From Tillandsia leiboldiana (lineage: Eukaryota > Streptophyta > Magnoliopsida > Poales > Bromeliaceae), in NCBI GenBank assembly GCA_029204045.2, contig CM055081.1, forward strand, positions 2,363,033 through 2,427,032: a stretch of 64,000 nt of DNA, in the 5' to 3' direction. Position 1 is the first letter of the stretch; the number at the start of each line of letters is the position of its first letter. The translations under genes were made by a program, and so were the position numbers. The notes under the pieces are model-generated. The model worked only from the letters and a program-made list of their open reading frames with translations. It searched no databases and was not told the origin of the DNA. Shown here piece after piece: positions 47,536-58,800 of the stretch.

Positions 47536-48793
47536 TGTGGGTTATGGGATAATGGATCTAAATAGAAAAAAAACCACCTAGAGGGGGGGTGAATAGGTAT
47601 AAACAATAAAATTCAGAAATCTTTACGTAAAAATAACCCAATGCGGAAAATAAAGAAAGTACACAATATTTTACATGGAAAACTCCATCACAGGAGTAAA
47701 AACCACGGGACTGATAACACGGGAAATCCACTAAGATTAAACACGTACAAGGTGATATAACGCAACACCACGACTCAACCTTTTTCATACGCTCCGAGTA
47801 GATCTTCTCCGCAGTCCTCAACGCGCCTCGATCACACGGTTTGCGTCCAACTTCGAATCCATGAAGTCCAACGTCGAATCCACGACGTCTAACCGAATCC
47901 ACGGTTGTCACCAATTTGGTATGAGTCGATCACACGAATGCACCTCGCTCCGAATCCACGAAGTCGATAGCACCTTGAATCACAAGGCCACGCGAATCCA
48001 TGCGCCGATGTTCCTTTAGGAAATCGTTGTTTGTTTATTGGTGGTGATGATAATTGAATACTTAGATCATAGATGGACAAGGAATTGAAACACCATCTAA
48101 GTATTCATCAATTTGATTCTATAAAGAATAAAGAGTCTGAAAACCCTAGAATCAAATCGATAAATAGAGAAAGAAAACCTAAAATAAGAACGTGTTTTCC
48201 TTTTCTTCTCTATGTGTGGATTACCTTTGATCCATTTTCGGAATACCCTAAAGGATGATATTAGGGTTTATTTATGGGTTAGAAACTTCTTGGAAAGATA
48301 TAAGAATCAAAAATTGTCTTAACAGAATTTTTTCCACATGACAGTCCGGACTGGAATTAGGCTGATCCGTACTGTCATCTTTTTTAAGAAAATTTTCTAA
48401 AAAAAGGTTCAGGGTCCGGACTGGAATTTCCTGATCCGGACTTATTCATGCGATATATCAAAAACATAGTTCGAGGTCCGAACTGGATAGAGGATGATCT
48501 GGACTGGAATTTCGCATGAACCAAACCATGTTCGGGGTCCGGACAAGATGTGCCTGATCCGGATCCAGAACATATAAAATGTCCAGTTTTTTATTTTTAT
48601 GCAATGAAAATTATTCCAAGTATTTCTAAACTATAAGAATGTATTCAAATCATCAAAAATATTTAATTTAACGTACATGATCATTTTGAATCTATTCTTC
48701 TTGAGATTGATGTATGTGATCGACAATTCTTTAATTTCAATCTTCAAGACTCAAAACACTTCACGAAATACGTCAATACAAAAATCTTTAACA
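47536..48793 (-). mobile_element. Copia-type solo LTR, family X copy 3, TSD GGATC
   Basis: On the minus strand it begins TGTTAAAGATTTTTGTATTG and ends ATAACCCACA, with perfect duplications GGATC at 47531-47535 and 48794-48798. It shares with copy 1 the 5' part (CATCAATCTCAAGAAGAATA), a U3 array of GTCCGGACTG motifs (48340-48560), the GAATCCACGA minisatellite (47850-48000) and the tail TATTCACCCCCCTCTAGG. It has no internal domain. Confidence 0.87.
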
Positions 48794-48911
48794 GGATCTA
48801 GACTCATGTCACCCAATCCAGACTTGGAAGCATGCCAAGAACGCGGTCACACACACAACACTAACCCTCATGCATCAATCAGTGACTACATAGACGTATA
48901 AACATATATAC

Positions 48912-48916
<5 letters not shown>
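48794..48916. other. Gypsy LTR sequence
   Basis: A short non-coding stretch between the Copia solo LTR and the (TA)n tract. Confidence 0.4.

Positions 48917-48997
<81 letters not shown>
48917..48997. repeat. (TA)n microsatellite, left of Copia element
   Basis: A pure TA tract. Together with 54221-54288 it was probably one tract that the Copia element entered. Confidence 0.93.
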
Positions 48998-48999
<2 letters not shown>

Positions 49000-49566
49000 A
49001 AAGGGGGACCGGCCGTGGGGTTACCGAGCACACCTCAACCCACACAGCACACGAGCACAGCGGAAACAGAATCTTTCGTAGATGAAAATAGGCGAAAACG
49101 ATTGTAGAAAACAAGCACGAGAATAACTAAAGAAATAAAACAAATAAGGGAATGCAAGGACACAAGAATTACGTGGTTCGGCCAACAATGCGTCAACCTA
49201 CGTCCACGGGCAAGACCACCTCAATGCGTTATTCGATTAATCCACGGCACAAAAGTACAAGGAGTAAAATTGGATTACAAGAAACTCTCTCACGGAGGCT
49301 CTCCACATTTTTCCTCTCAATTAGGATTTTTCAATGAAGCCCTTAAAAAATAAAAGATGAATCGCAAGAGTTAATATAACTCTAAAAACCTAATTCTAAT
49401 AGAAAACGATCTCCACCGTCCATCCGAGTTTTTAAATCACTTCTAGTCGTCGTCCATATTGTTTTAAGAATTATCTTTAAGATATTCCTAAATCATCCCT
49501 AATCTTTAGGAACAAGATTGGATCAAATCCATATGGACTCGAAACATGATTTTACATAATCCAACA
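48998..49566 (-). repeat. 3' LTR of the Copia element
   Basis: 569 bp. On the minus strand it begins TGTTGGATTATG and ends CCCCCTTTCA. Paired with 53652-54220. Confidence 0.97.
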
Positions 49567-49579
49567 ATTCTCCCACTTT
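49567..49579 (-). other. Polypurine tract of the Copia element
   Basis: Minus-strand AAAGTGGGAGAAT directly precedes the 3' LTR, the expected place and composition for the plus-strand primer. Confidence 0.85.
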
Positions 49580-49640
49580 AAAACATGTACCGAATTTCAT
49601 AAAACACAAAATTGAAGATCTTGCCAAATTTCCACTCTCC

Positions 49641-52600
49641 TCATGTAGCTCCAAGACCGAGAGAAGTCATACTCCAATTGAACTTCTCTCGAGTCACCGG
49701 TTTCGTTAAAATATCCGCTGGATTCGCATCTGTGTGAATTTTCAACAATGAGATAAAACCCTCATCCACCACATCTCTCACGAAGTGATAACGAATATCA
49801 ATGTGTTTCGTCCGAGAGTGAAACGCCGGATTCTTCGCCAAGTGTATTGCACTTTGACTATCACAATTCACTCCCACCACATCTTGCTTCACTTTTAATT
49901 CTCCTAAAAGTCTTTTTAGCCAGATAGCCTCCTTACAAGCATGTGTCATTGCTATGTACTCCGCCTCCGTCGTCGACAAAGCGACTACCGACTGAAGCTT
50001 CGACTCCCAGCTAATAGCACCACCGCCTATGGAGAAAACATAACCCGTGGTAGACTTTCTTCTGTCTTTATCTCCTGCGAAATCTGCATCCACATATCTG
50101 ACGCACTCCAAACCCGCAGAACCATAACAGAGTGAGAAATCCGCAGTACCTCTCAAATATCTGAGAATCCACTTCACTGCATTCCAATATTCACAACCTG
50201 GATTCGCCATATACCGACTCACTGCTCCCACTGCTTGAGCAATGTCGGGTCTCGTGCACACCATGGCAAACATAAGGCTCCCTACTGCCGATGAATATGG
50301 TACCCGAGCCATGTCAGTCTTTTCTGCTTCCGTACCCGGTGATTGCTCGGCCGACAATTTTAAATGAATAGGAAACGGGGTAGAAACTGGCTTTGCGTTC
50401 TGCAAGTTGAAGCGCCGCAGAACCTTCTCCACATAACTCTTCTGTGAAAGCCAAACTTTCCTATTCTTTCTCTCCCGTAGTACCTTCATCCCGAGTATTT
50501 GATTCACAGTTCCTAAGTCCTTCATATCGAACTCACCGGCTAACTGAGTCTTCAAGATAGATATCTGGTCCTTGTTATTTCCGGCGACCACCATGTCGTC
50601 GACATATAATAACAAAATACAGAAACTCCCGTCATTATAATCGCAGAAATATGCACAATGATCCACTTCAAGCCTATCAAAACCCAAACTTATAGTGAAG
50701 GAATCAAATCGCTTGTACCAACACCTTGGCGCCTGTTTCAAGCCGTACAACGATTTGTTCAACCGACAAACCAGATACTCCTTGCCTTTTTCAACAAAGC
50801 CTTCCGGTTGCGATATATATATCTCCTCCTCCAGGTCACCATGCAAGAATGCTGTTTTTACATCCATCTGCTCGAGCTCCAAATCCATGACCGCTGCGAT
50901 CGCCAAAACAACCCGAATAGTGGTAAGACGAACCACCGGTGAGAAGATCTCATCGAAATCGATTCCCGGCTTCTGAGCATATCCCTTCACCACCAATCTT
51001 GCCTTGAACCTCTCCACATTCCCATCTGTATCCTTTTTCACCTTAAACACCCACCGATATTCAATCGCGTTCCTTCCCTTCGGCAAATCAACAAGTTCCC
51101 AAGTCTTGTTCTTCCGAATTGACTCCATCTCCTCCTCCATCGCGCATTGCCACTTCCCAGCGTCAGTCGACTCACAAGCCTCCTTATACGAAGTCGGCTC
51201 ATCTTCTTCCGCTAAAGCAACATATGCACTAACATGGTTTGCAGAAGGAATAAATGAAGTAATATAGTCATTATACCTCGCAGGAGGTCTAACAACTCTA
51301 CTAGGACGCCCGGAATCCGCTGGCGACTCTACCGGTGAATTTGTATTTTCGGATGATTGCGGAGATTCCAAGTCAGGTTCATCATCAACCACTTCATCAT
51401 CCTGTTGTGCTTGCTCAACTTGCACCTCATCGCGCGCTTCAAAGAGCTCAATTGGAATCATAGCATCATCATCTTGCTTTTCCTTGGTGCCTTGAAAGGA
51501 CCCTTCATTGAAGATAACGTCACGACTTATGACTATTTTGTGGTTAGTAGGGTCCCACAATCGATACCCCTTAACACCTTTCGCATAGCCAAGAAATATA
51601 CACCTCCGAGAGTTCTTATCCAATTTTGACCTTTTCTCCTTCGGTATCCACGCATAAGCATCACATCCAAAGACACGAAGATAGGAGTAATCAACGGACT
51701 TGCCGCTCCAGACTTCTTCAGGAATTTCCAAACCAAGTGATTTTGTCGGCGCTCGATTAATCAAATAACAAGCCGTGCTCACGGCTTCCGCCCAAAATCT
51801 CTTGTCGAGTTTTGAAGTACTCAACATGCTACGGGCCCTCTCCATGAGTGTTCTATTTAACCTCTTCGCTACACCGTTTTGTTGCGGTGTACCGGGTACC
51901 GTGAGATGCCGCTTAATTCCATGCTCAATACAAAACTCATCAAATTCTCTTGAACAATACTCCCCTCCGTTATCAGAACGTAGGCACTTAATTTTTAAAT
52001 CCTTTTCATTCTCCACAAGAGTTTTGAACTTCTTAAAAGTCTCAAACACATCGGACTTTCGCTTTAGAATATATACCCAAGCCTTCCGAGAGTAATCATC
52101 AATAAATGAAACAAAGTAAGAACATCCGCCCAACGAAGTATCGGGCGACTCCCAAGTATCCGAATGAATCAACTCGAGATGCTTCTTACTTCTTTGATGT
52201 GATAGAGAAAAAGACAACCTTCGTTGCTTCCCGTAGATGCAATCTTCACAAAAATTTAATGGCGCGGACTTGTAACCTGAAAGAAGTTCACGGTTGGATA
52301 ATACCTGCAATCCGCGCTCACTCATGTGTCCTAAACGGTGATGCCACACCGTTGAAGACTCCACCTTTGCGCTTGCAACAACCGCTTCTCCCACTTGAGT
52401 CTCGCCCACTAATCTATAAAGGCCATCTACTTGCTCTCCTTTCATCAACACCAAACAACCTTGACATACCTTCAAGTGATCTTTCTCGTCGATAAATTTA
52501 AACCCTTGTTTGCAAAATTTTCCAAGTGATAGAAGACTTTTTCGAAGTGCAGGAACATGTCGAACATTAGAAACCGTCCGAATTACACCATCAAACATCT

Positions 52601-53006
52601 TGATCCGAACGTCTCCCACTCCAACCACCGGACATGTCGTGTTGTCACCCAAATAGATAACTCCACAATCCCGTGACTTATAAGAATGAAACCACTCCCT
52701 ATAGGGAGTCATGTGGAATGACGCCCCCGAATCCAAGATCCAATGATAAATAAGCTCGGATCTATCCAATGCGACTAACGCATCTCCGTCTTCTGAACTA
52801 GCCGACTTAGCATCTGCTTCGGCTATATTACCTTGAAAATTATTTGAATCGGATTTACCATCAACTCCCTTAACCCGACAATCTTTCTTCACGTGCCCCA
52901 ACTTTCCACAATTCCAGCACTTTACTTTCTTTTTGCCCTTGGATTTTGATCTCGACTTTCCTCGATCACCATACTCCCTCTCGAAAGGTCTTCCCCGTGC
53001 TATCAT
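49641..53006 (-). CDS. pol: Copia pol polyprotein (PR-IN-RT-RNase H)
   Basis: 1,121 codons from the first internal Met. The frame actually continues seven codons upstream to the gag stop. Domains in order: zinc knuckle CWNCGKLGHVKKDC (residues 30-43, properly part of gag), protease DSGAS (92-96), integrase HHCC (WHHRLGHM ... CEDCIYGK), integrase core with HSDTW, LRSDNGGEY (Asp345) and PQQNGVAKRLNRTL, GAG-pre/RT with YRWVFKVK and YVDDM (801-805), RNase H with YVDADFAGD (about 971) and ALSTTEAEY, and tail NPADILTKPV. The third integrase catalytic residue, normally Glu 35 residues after Asp345, is Lys381 here. Otherwise the frame is intact, like transposon TNT 1-94-type polyproteins. Confidence 0.97.
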   Translation of the reverse strand: MIARGRPFEREYGDRGKSRSKSKGKKKVKCWNCGKLGHVKKDCRVKGVDGKSDSNNFQGNIAEADAKSASSEDGDALVALDRSELIYHWILDSGASFHMTPYREWFHSYKSRDCGVIYLGDNTTCPVVGVGDVRIKMFDGVIRTVSNVRHVPALRKSLLSLGKFCKQGFKFIDEKDHLKVCQGCLVLMKGEQVDGLYRLVGETQVGEAVVASAKVESSTVWHHRLGHMSERGLQVLSNRELLSGYKSAPLNFCEDCIYGKQRRLSFSLSHQRSKKHLELIHSDTWESPDTSLGGCSYFVSFIDDYSRKAWVYILKRKSDVFETFKKFKTLVENEKDLKIKCLRSDNGGEYCSREFDEFCIEHGIKRHLTVPGTPQQNGVAKRLNRTLMERARSMLSTSKLDKRFWAEAVSTACYLINRAPTKSLGLEIPEEVWSGKSVDYSYLRVFGCDAYAWIPKEKRSKLDKNSRRCIFLGYAKGVKGYRLWDPTNHKIVISRDVIFNEGSFQGTKEKQDDDAMIPIELFEARDEVQVEQAQQDDEVVDDEPDLESPQSSENTNSPVESPADSGRPSRVVRPPARYNDYITSFIPSANHVSAYVALAEEDEPTSYKEACESTDAGKWQCAMEEEMESIRKNKTWELVDLPKGRNAIEYRWVFKVKKDTDGNVERFKARLVVKGYAQKPGIDFDEIFSPVVRLTTIRVVLAIAAVMDLELEQMDVKTAFLHGDLEEEIYISQPEGFVEKGKEYLVCRLNKSLYGLKQAPRCWYKRFDSFTISLGFDRLEVDHCAYFCDYNDGSFCILLLYVDDMVVAGNNKDQISILKTQLAGEFDMKDLGTVNQILGMKVLRERKNRKVWLSQKSYVEKVLRRFNLQNAKPVSTPFPIHLKLSAEQSPGTEAEKTDMARVPYSSAVGSLMFAMVCTRPDIAQAVGAVSRYMANPGCEYWNAVKWILRYLRGTADFSLCYGSAGLECVRYVDADFAGDKDRRKSTTGYVFSIGGGAISWESKLQSVVALSTTEAEYIAMTHACKEAIWLKRLLGELKVKQDVVGVNCDSQSAIHLAKNPAFHSRTKHIDIRYHFVRDVVDEGFISLLKIHTDANPADILTKPVTREKFNWSMTSLGLGAT

Positions 53007-53027
53007 AGCCTCCCCCGAAGAACTTCC

Positions 53028-53603
53028 TTAGCTATACTTCCGCCTCATCTCCTCGGTAAGTAATGATGCAACAACCAACTCCATCTTAAGGGTTTCAATA
53101 TGACTCAAGTTCATAATCAAATTATCCCAAGTTTTCGGCATCGAGCAAAGTAAAATACTTGCCTTTTCTTCTTCATCAATTCTCACGTCTAGGGCAGCGA
53201 GTTTGCTCACGATAGAGTTGAATGTACTTAGATGTTCTTGTACCGGTGCCCCGTCCTTCATCTTTAGATTGTACAATTGTCGCCTTAAGAAAATTTTATT
53301 CACCAATGACTTTCCTTCATAGAGATTTTTTAATTTATCCCAAATCCCTTTTGCGGTAGTCTCGGTCTCCACATTGAATAGCACCGAATCATCCAGTGCC
53401 AAATATAGGTTTGCCAAAGCCATCTTGTCCTTCTCTTCAAATTGTTTATCCGTCATCCCTTCCGGCTTATTCTCTATTCTTTGCAGGGCGATCTCACAAG
53501 CATCTTTAATCAAAACTGCTTGCATCTTCAGTTTCCACAATGCAAAGTTCGCTCCATCAAATCGAGAAATCTCATACTTTGTCACTGAAACTTTCCCCGC
53601 CAT
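53028..53603 (-). CDS. gag: Copia gag capsid protein
   Basis: 191 codons starting MAGKVSVTKYEISRFDG, 49 bp downstream of the 5' LTR, then LWKLKMQAVL, IWDKLKNLYEGKS, FNSIVSKLAALDV and LLTEEMRRKYS, the capsid-type domain (UBN2/retrotran_gag) that packages the RNA in virus-like particles. The frame ends at TAA (53030-53028), but the same frame is open on the other side (GSSSGEAM...) into the zinc knuckle and pol. In related elements gag and pol form one frame, so the stop either inactivates the element or needs read-through. Confidence 0.95.
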   Translation of the reverse strand: MAGKVSVTKYEISRFDGANFALWKLKMQAVLIKDACEIALQRIENKPEGMTDKQFEEKDKMALANLYLALDDSVLFNVETETTAKGIWDKLKNLYEGKSLVNKIFLRRQLYNLKMKDGAPVQEHLSTFNSIVSKLAALDVRIDEEEKASILLCSMPKTWDNLIMNLSHIETLKMELVVASLLTEEMRRKYS

Positions 53604-53637
53604 CGTTTCACCGTCAACGAACTAAGAATAACCAAAC

Positions 53638-53649
53638 GCTCCGATACCA
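53638..53649 (-). other. Primer-binding site of the Copia element
   Basis: Minus-strand TGGTATCGGAGC, two bases inside the 5' LTR. It matches the initiator tRNA-Met PBS (TGGTATCAGAGC) with one change. Confidence 0.88.
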
Positions 53650-53651
53650 AT

Positions 53652-54215
53652 TGAAAGGGGGACCGGCCGTGGGGTTACCGAGCACACCTCAACCCACACA
53701 GCACACGAGCGCAGCGGAAACAGAATCTTTCGTAGATGAAAGTAGGCGAAAATGATTGTAGAAAACAAGCACGAGAATAACTAAAGAAATAAAACAAATA
53801 AGGGAATGCAAGGACACAAGAATTACGTGGTTCGGCCAACAATGCGTCAACCTACGTCCACGGGCAAGACCACCTCAATGCGTTATTCGATTAATCCACG
53901 GCACAAAAGTACAAGGAGTAAAATTGGATTACAAGAAACTCTCTCACGGAGGCTCTCCATATTTTTCCTCTCAATTAGGATTTTTCCATGAAGCCCTTAA
54001 AAAATAAAAGATGAATCGCAAGAGTTAATATAACTCTAAAAACCTAATTCTAATAGAAAACGATCTCCACCGTCCATCCGAATTTTTAAATCACTTCTAG
54101 TCGTCGTCCATATTATTTTAAGAATTATCTTTAAGATATTCCTAAATCATCCCTAATCTTTAGGAACAAGATTGGATCAAATCCATATGGACTCGAAACA
54201 TGATTTTACATAATC

Positions 54216-54220
<5 letters not shown>
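53652..54220 (-). repeat. 5' LTR of the Copia element
   Basis: 569 bp, same termini as 48998-49566, 7 substitutions and no indels between them. Confidence 0.97.

Positions 54221-54288
<68 letters not shown>
54221..54288. repeat. (TA)n microsatellite, right of Copia element
   Basis: A pure TA tract, the other half of the tract at 48917-48997. Confidence 0.93.
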
Positions 54289-54290
<2 letters not shown>

Positions 54291-55716
54291 GGCTAAAAAA
54301 TGAACATAGTCATAGGAGGACATTCGTCCAATTCAGAAAGCACCACCCACCTTGGTTTATCGCCAATTGCATGTAGACACTTGCAATTGGGCTCCCGCGG
54401 CTTACTTGCTCCTTTCGAGTCCATACTCACCAAGCTACCGAGATCGAGCCGTCTCCACTCTAAAGTCACTAAACGAATCCTTCTAACATTTAAATTAGAG
54501 AGTTAAAGGATTAATTTAGTTTACGACCCTGAATCCAAAAACACTAATTCACACCTTTATACATATGCCCATATGACCGATAAAGAGAAATCGGACATAG
54601 CCGAAAACTCGACCGTTCCTGATCACACCAACTATCTTGTTTTGATGCTAAACGATAGGGAATTAAATTAATTTAACTCCTGGCGTCGTTTCGGCACATT
54701 ACAATGCTAACGAATGCGAAAACACCTATTTCGGCTGTTTTCGCAATTCGGCCACCGGAACTCTGCCGATTTACAAATTAACGTTGCTAGGTGTGTTTCA
54801 CCAACCTCTAACTAAGATTTGTATGATCAATTTAGATCAAAACCCCAAAAATCTAAGATTCCATGTTCTAAACCCTAGGTTCATACTTTTTTAATTTCAT
54901 CGCAATTTCTCTGTGATTTTCTTCGATTTCTTCGATAAGAATTTGTCTAAGATTTCGTAGAATATGAATCTAAAGAAATTACAGCAAAACATAATTTATT
55001 TTTTGCAAAACTCACCTCAAAGATCCACGGTTCCGAGCTTTTCTTGGTTCAAAAGCTCGCCCTCGCTCGCCGTAGGCTCGTCGCAAGTCGCTCCGCGATT
55101 CCATGCGCGTTGGAGCGAGAAATTTAGAGAAATAAAGAGAGGTGAGAAGGAGAGGGAAAGCTCTCTTTGTGAGTGTGTGGTTGTGTGTGTGTATGGATGG
55201 AGTAGAAGATGAAAAAAAATATTTTTATACATATATGCTTCCGTGGTAATTTATTATTTAGTCCAGTTCATATATAATACTTCCTTGTGGAGCCATTCTA
55301 AACGTCCATTTGCGTTCAAATTTAACAGGTAGACTCAGTTTAACTTAATTTATCGTAATGTATCTTAGGTTTTCAGTTTAAATCATTTTTGGATCACCGA
55401 AAGTCCTGCTGACTCTAAATCGTTAATATATCTTTTTCTCACTGCTCGGGTATCCGATTGACCCGAAACTCTTATTGTGCACTTAGAACATAAGAACGGA
55501 CCACCCAAAAAATTTTCAAATTTTTTTGACACTGTAAATTTTCTGCTAAAATATAAGCCCTCTGTCTCACAGAAAATTTTAAATTTTTCTTTTTTATTCC
55601 AATTTCAGTACAAATCACTTCCAAATTATTCTTTACTTCTCTAAGTTCAATAAAAATATTATTTCATGCTATTTTTATTTATACTTGCTTATATATTGAA
55701 AATCCGTTATATTACA
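54289..55716 (-). other. U3 side of the gypsy-type solo LTR
   Basis: The non-coding remainder of the LTR 45280-55716. On the minus strand a CT-rich leader-like segment and (CA)n-like CACACACAACCACAC lie near 55150-55200. Open frames of about 80 codons here show no domain. Confidence 0.45.
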
Positions 55717-55889
55717 TTTTATCTGGGCCGTGCTGGGCCGTGCCGACGGGACCAAAAAGGGCGGCCCAGCTTGGCTCGAAGAGCCAGACCGAGCCGGCCC
55801 CGCACGGAAGCTACATTAGTCGTGCCAGGCCACGACACGGCCCAGAATCGTGCTGGCCACCCGGCCCATTTTACACCCTTAGGTATAGA

Positions 55890-58800
55890 AGCGAAGAGAG
55901 AAAATTAGAGAAAGATGAGAGGAGGAAGAACAAGAATAATTGGGGAGAAAGAAATTGTTAATTTATTTTATTGATACCATTATTAGTTGTACTACTAGTG
56001 AAGATACCGATGCATTGCAACGGGTCAATTTTGTAAAATAAATAAATGTACATAATAATTAACAAAAATGTTACCATAACTAATTTTCATATTTACTGTA
56101 ATATAATGAAGAGGGAGGGAACATAAAGTTACAACTAATTTTAACTTGCAAAGTTAAGAATTGTGGCTTAAGGGCCGCAAAATAAAAAAATTAGGGAAAG
56201 AATATAAAGATCACTTATTTGACCTGGCTTCTAATTTCACAATATGTCTAATTCCACATATTTGATTTAAATTTAAGCTAAATTCTTTAGTACCATGTTC
56301 TTCCCAGGGTTTCTCAACAATGTAACTCATATCTTCAGTATCTAACTTGATGCATATTTGCTCTTTTGTTCCGCTCTCACTATTGAGCATACTTTCTAGA
56401 TTGTCCTCACTCATACTGAAACTTTAAAAAGACAATCTTCTTTGAATGGAGTTACTCATTGAAATGAAAGATAAGATTCTTGTATGCTCAAAGAAATTAT
56501 ATGTACGTAAGTGCATATAGGAAATTTATAGCAAATTATATCTAGTTCTCAAACTAAACAAAAATAACTCAAAATACAGTAAGATATCATAAACTCAAAA
56601 GAAAATATCATCTATAGATGATATAAACGCAAAACTTAGAAAACAAAAATATAGTTTTAGAAGGATTTGTAGATAATATAACACCAAAAGAAACTACAAC
56701 TAAAAATAGTATGTTGAGGCTTGGAGGATCAACCAACTTAATCACCAGACATTTTTTTTCTTCTTTTTCTTTTGCGATCAATTGTGCTAGTCCTGTTGCT
56801 ATTGTTGTTGGCTCTTCTTCCTCTTCTTGAGTTTTTCTTCTTCTCCTTTTGCCATCAATTGTGTTGATATTGATGCCGCTATGACTGTTTTTCCTAATTT
56901 TTTCTTCTCCTTCTCCAAGTTAGTCAATTACATTGAATTGTGCGACTTAATTGTAATAATTCTGAAAGTTCAAGTAAAAAAATTATAGCAAATTAAAGTT
57001 TAAGGACTAAAGTGTCAGCCGCCTCATAGTTTGACGACCATAGGTGCAATTTACCCCTAAAAAAGAGTACAAAAGCCATGAGCACTTCAAAAATTTCTTG
57101 GAACAAACATTAACCTAATTTCTTCAGTAGCTTTAACACAATGAGTGTATGTGATATCTTTATATCGGTAAATACATATGCATGGAAGAATTATCTAAAA
57201 TTGGAAGATCCTTTTCTTTCATGCAAATTTTTCCTAATACAAAGAGTTTCCATTTATAGTGCTTGGTAACCAAAAGTGGATGTTCCTATTAAATTTCATC
57301 AACTTACACACGTGGTTAAAATCAGATTAATAGATCAGACACGTATTCATGGTCATCATACATAGCAAAATGTTTAACTGAAACATAATAAAATAAAGAT
57401 ATAATACATTCGTCTAGGAGTAAGATGACATATATACTGTATAGTAGTTAATGATATTCAGCTTGGTTAATTTCTCGACCCATATGTCCTTTTTGTTTAA
57501 GCATCAGAAAACCACCAATACCTCTCGAGCGGTTTTATACAAAGATTTGTAAAGCGAGTTATAATATGTTTCAATTTATCAAACTCTTGGTTGTGATTTG
57601 TGAAATTTCAGCCAAGATATCGGAATATCTCCCTGCAATCAAACACCACCAATCCCACTCCCTAATAAAAATAAAGTTCATTTTAGATGAGATAATTGAA
57701 ATCTGTGTTCACTTCAGCAACTCCTCACATACTATCCATAATTCAAAACTTACATGTTAACTTAAGACGAACTCATATAAATAATAAAGAAAAAAATATC
57801 AACAAAAACTTATACAACAACTTCAGGATCCTAATAAAAGGAAACATGCACCTTATTCTTGCTTCCTTGGTACCCTCGATTCGTTTCTAGAAGCTTAATA
57901 CATTAAATAGTGTTAGTAACTCACGTGAGAGGTTTCTACCAAAATGGGCTAAAGTTTTCGACTATATGGAAATTGCAGTTGCCTTATCCATATTCAAAAC
58001 TATCCACTGAGCAATCTAATAACAACTATGACATACTATTTTCAATAAAAAAAAAAAAAAATAGAACACATTTAAGAGAACTCGTCATTGACATTAAGAA
58101 CACGATAATTAGATGATTATTAGTTTAAAATGTCATTGCTGGAGGATAGGTTGTTTGGGAAACTAAGAAATACCAAAAATGTGTTAAAAAAAACTATGCA
58201 AACTTGTATTTCAATTGCAAAATACGTTAAATCAAAAGCCACTTAGAGTATATCTACTTTTTATAGTTCAATATTTGAGAATTCTAGTTAAAATGTGCAC
58301 CAAACAACCACAGAGACCCACATACATGCACATCTCACACAACAAAGACATAAAACTTACGTCACAAAAAGTTGACTGAGCTTATTATATAATGTCTTGT
58401 ATTCTAAGAGAAATTGAATATCATAGTCGATGAACCTGCTCTCCATTCTTACATAAGAAAAATATGCCATGACCTCTTGAACTTTGCCCTAGTCATACTT
58501 AGCCACTCAAACTTTAGGGAAAAAAAAGAAAAAAATTACATGAAACTTCTAATATGTTTCAATTAAACACCAAGCTCCAATTTCTTCTGAAATTATGCAA
58601 TTACTCATAATTCTTTGCAGTCATTTGATCCTAAAAAGATCATATTTACTCAATTTTCCTTTGAATGCATATATGAATTTAAAAAGTTTCAAGTTATTTA
58701 ATATTTATAAAACTGCCAACTATTACGACAAACGAATAACAATTGGAGCTCAGGTTAAAGTTCATGTCGCTTGGTGACCAAATCAAACGCATGGTTAGTA

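Larger units (their letters stand above)
48998..54220 (-). mobile_element. Full-length Ty1/Copia retrotransposon (5,223 bp)
   Basis: Both LTRs are 569 bp with TG...CA ends. They differ at 7 positions (98.8% identity, 6 transitions). Minus-strand order: 5' LTR (53652-54220), PBS, gag, pol with protease, integrase, RT and RNase H, PPT, 3' LTR (48998-49566). The domain order PR-IN-RT-RH defines Copia. The flanking TATAT on both sides fits a 5-bp duplication but is uninformative inside (TA)n. It is structurally complete, but pol has a changed integrase catalytic residue and gag-pol is split by a stop codon. By a commonly used plant rate (1.3e-8 per site per year) the LTR divergence suggests about half a million years. 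Confidence 0.97.
45280..55716 (-). mobile_element. Gypsy-type solo LTR (~2.85 kb) with nested insertions
   Basis: Plus-strand ends are TGTCACACTCTGAG (45280) and TTATATTACA (55716), with the perfect duplication TTTTA at 45275-45279 and 55717-55721. Rejoining the flanks restores the hAT sub-terminal sequence (GGGCCTCATTTTATCTGGGCC). On the minus strand it reads TGTAATATAACGG ... CAGAGTGTGACA, the same polarity as the LTR at 17101-21761. It is split by a MITE (45499-46594), a Copia solo LTR (47536-48793), a (TA)n tract and a full Copia element (48998-54220). It has no coding capacity of its own. Confidence 0.68.
41704..55881 (-). mobile_element. hAT transposon with nested insertions
   Basis: The left end TTAGGGATGTAATG and right end CATTTTACACCCTTA are short imperfect inverted repeats. 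The flanks GGTATAAG (41696-41703) and GGTATAGA (55882-55889) agree at 6 of 8 bases. Both sub-ends carry GGCCGTGCCGGGC/GGCACGGCCC clusters (41715-41900 and 55725-55870). A degenerate hAT transposase gene lies inside on the minus strand. Removing the gypsy-type solo LTR 45280-55716, which has its own perfect duplication, leaves about 3.7 kb, a normal hAT size. The whole is inactive. Confidence 0.65.

Noticed and set aside
48993..54225. TATAT target duplication as proof of Copia insertion
   Set aside because: Both flanks are (TA)n, so any 5-mer would match; the LTR pair, PBS and PPT carry the evidence instead.
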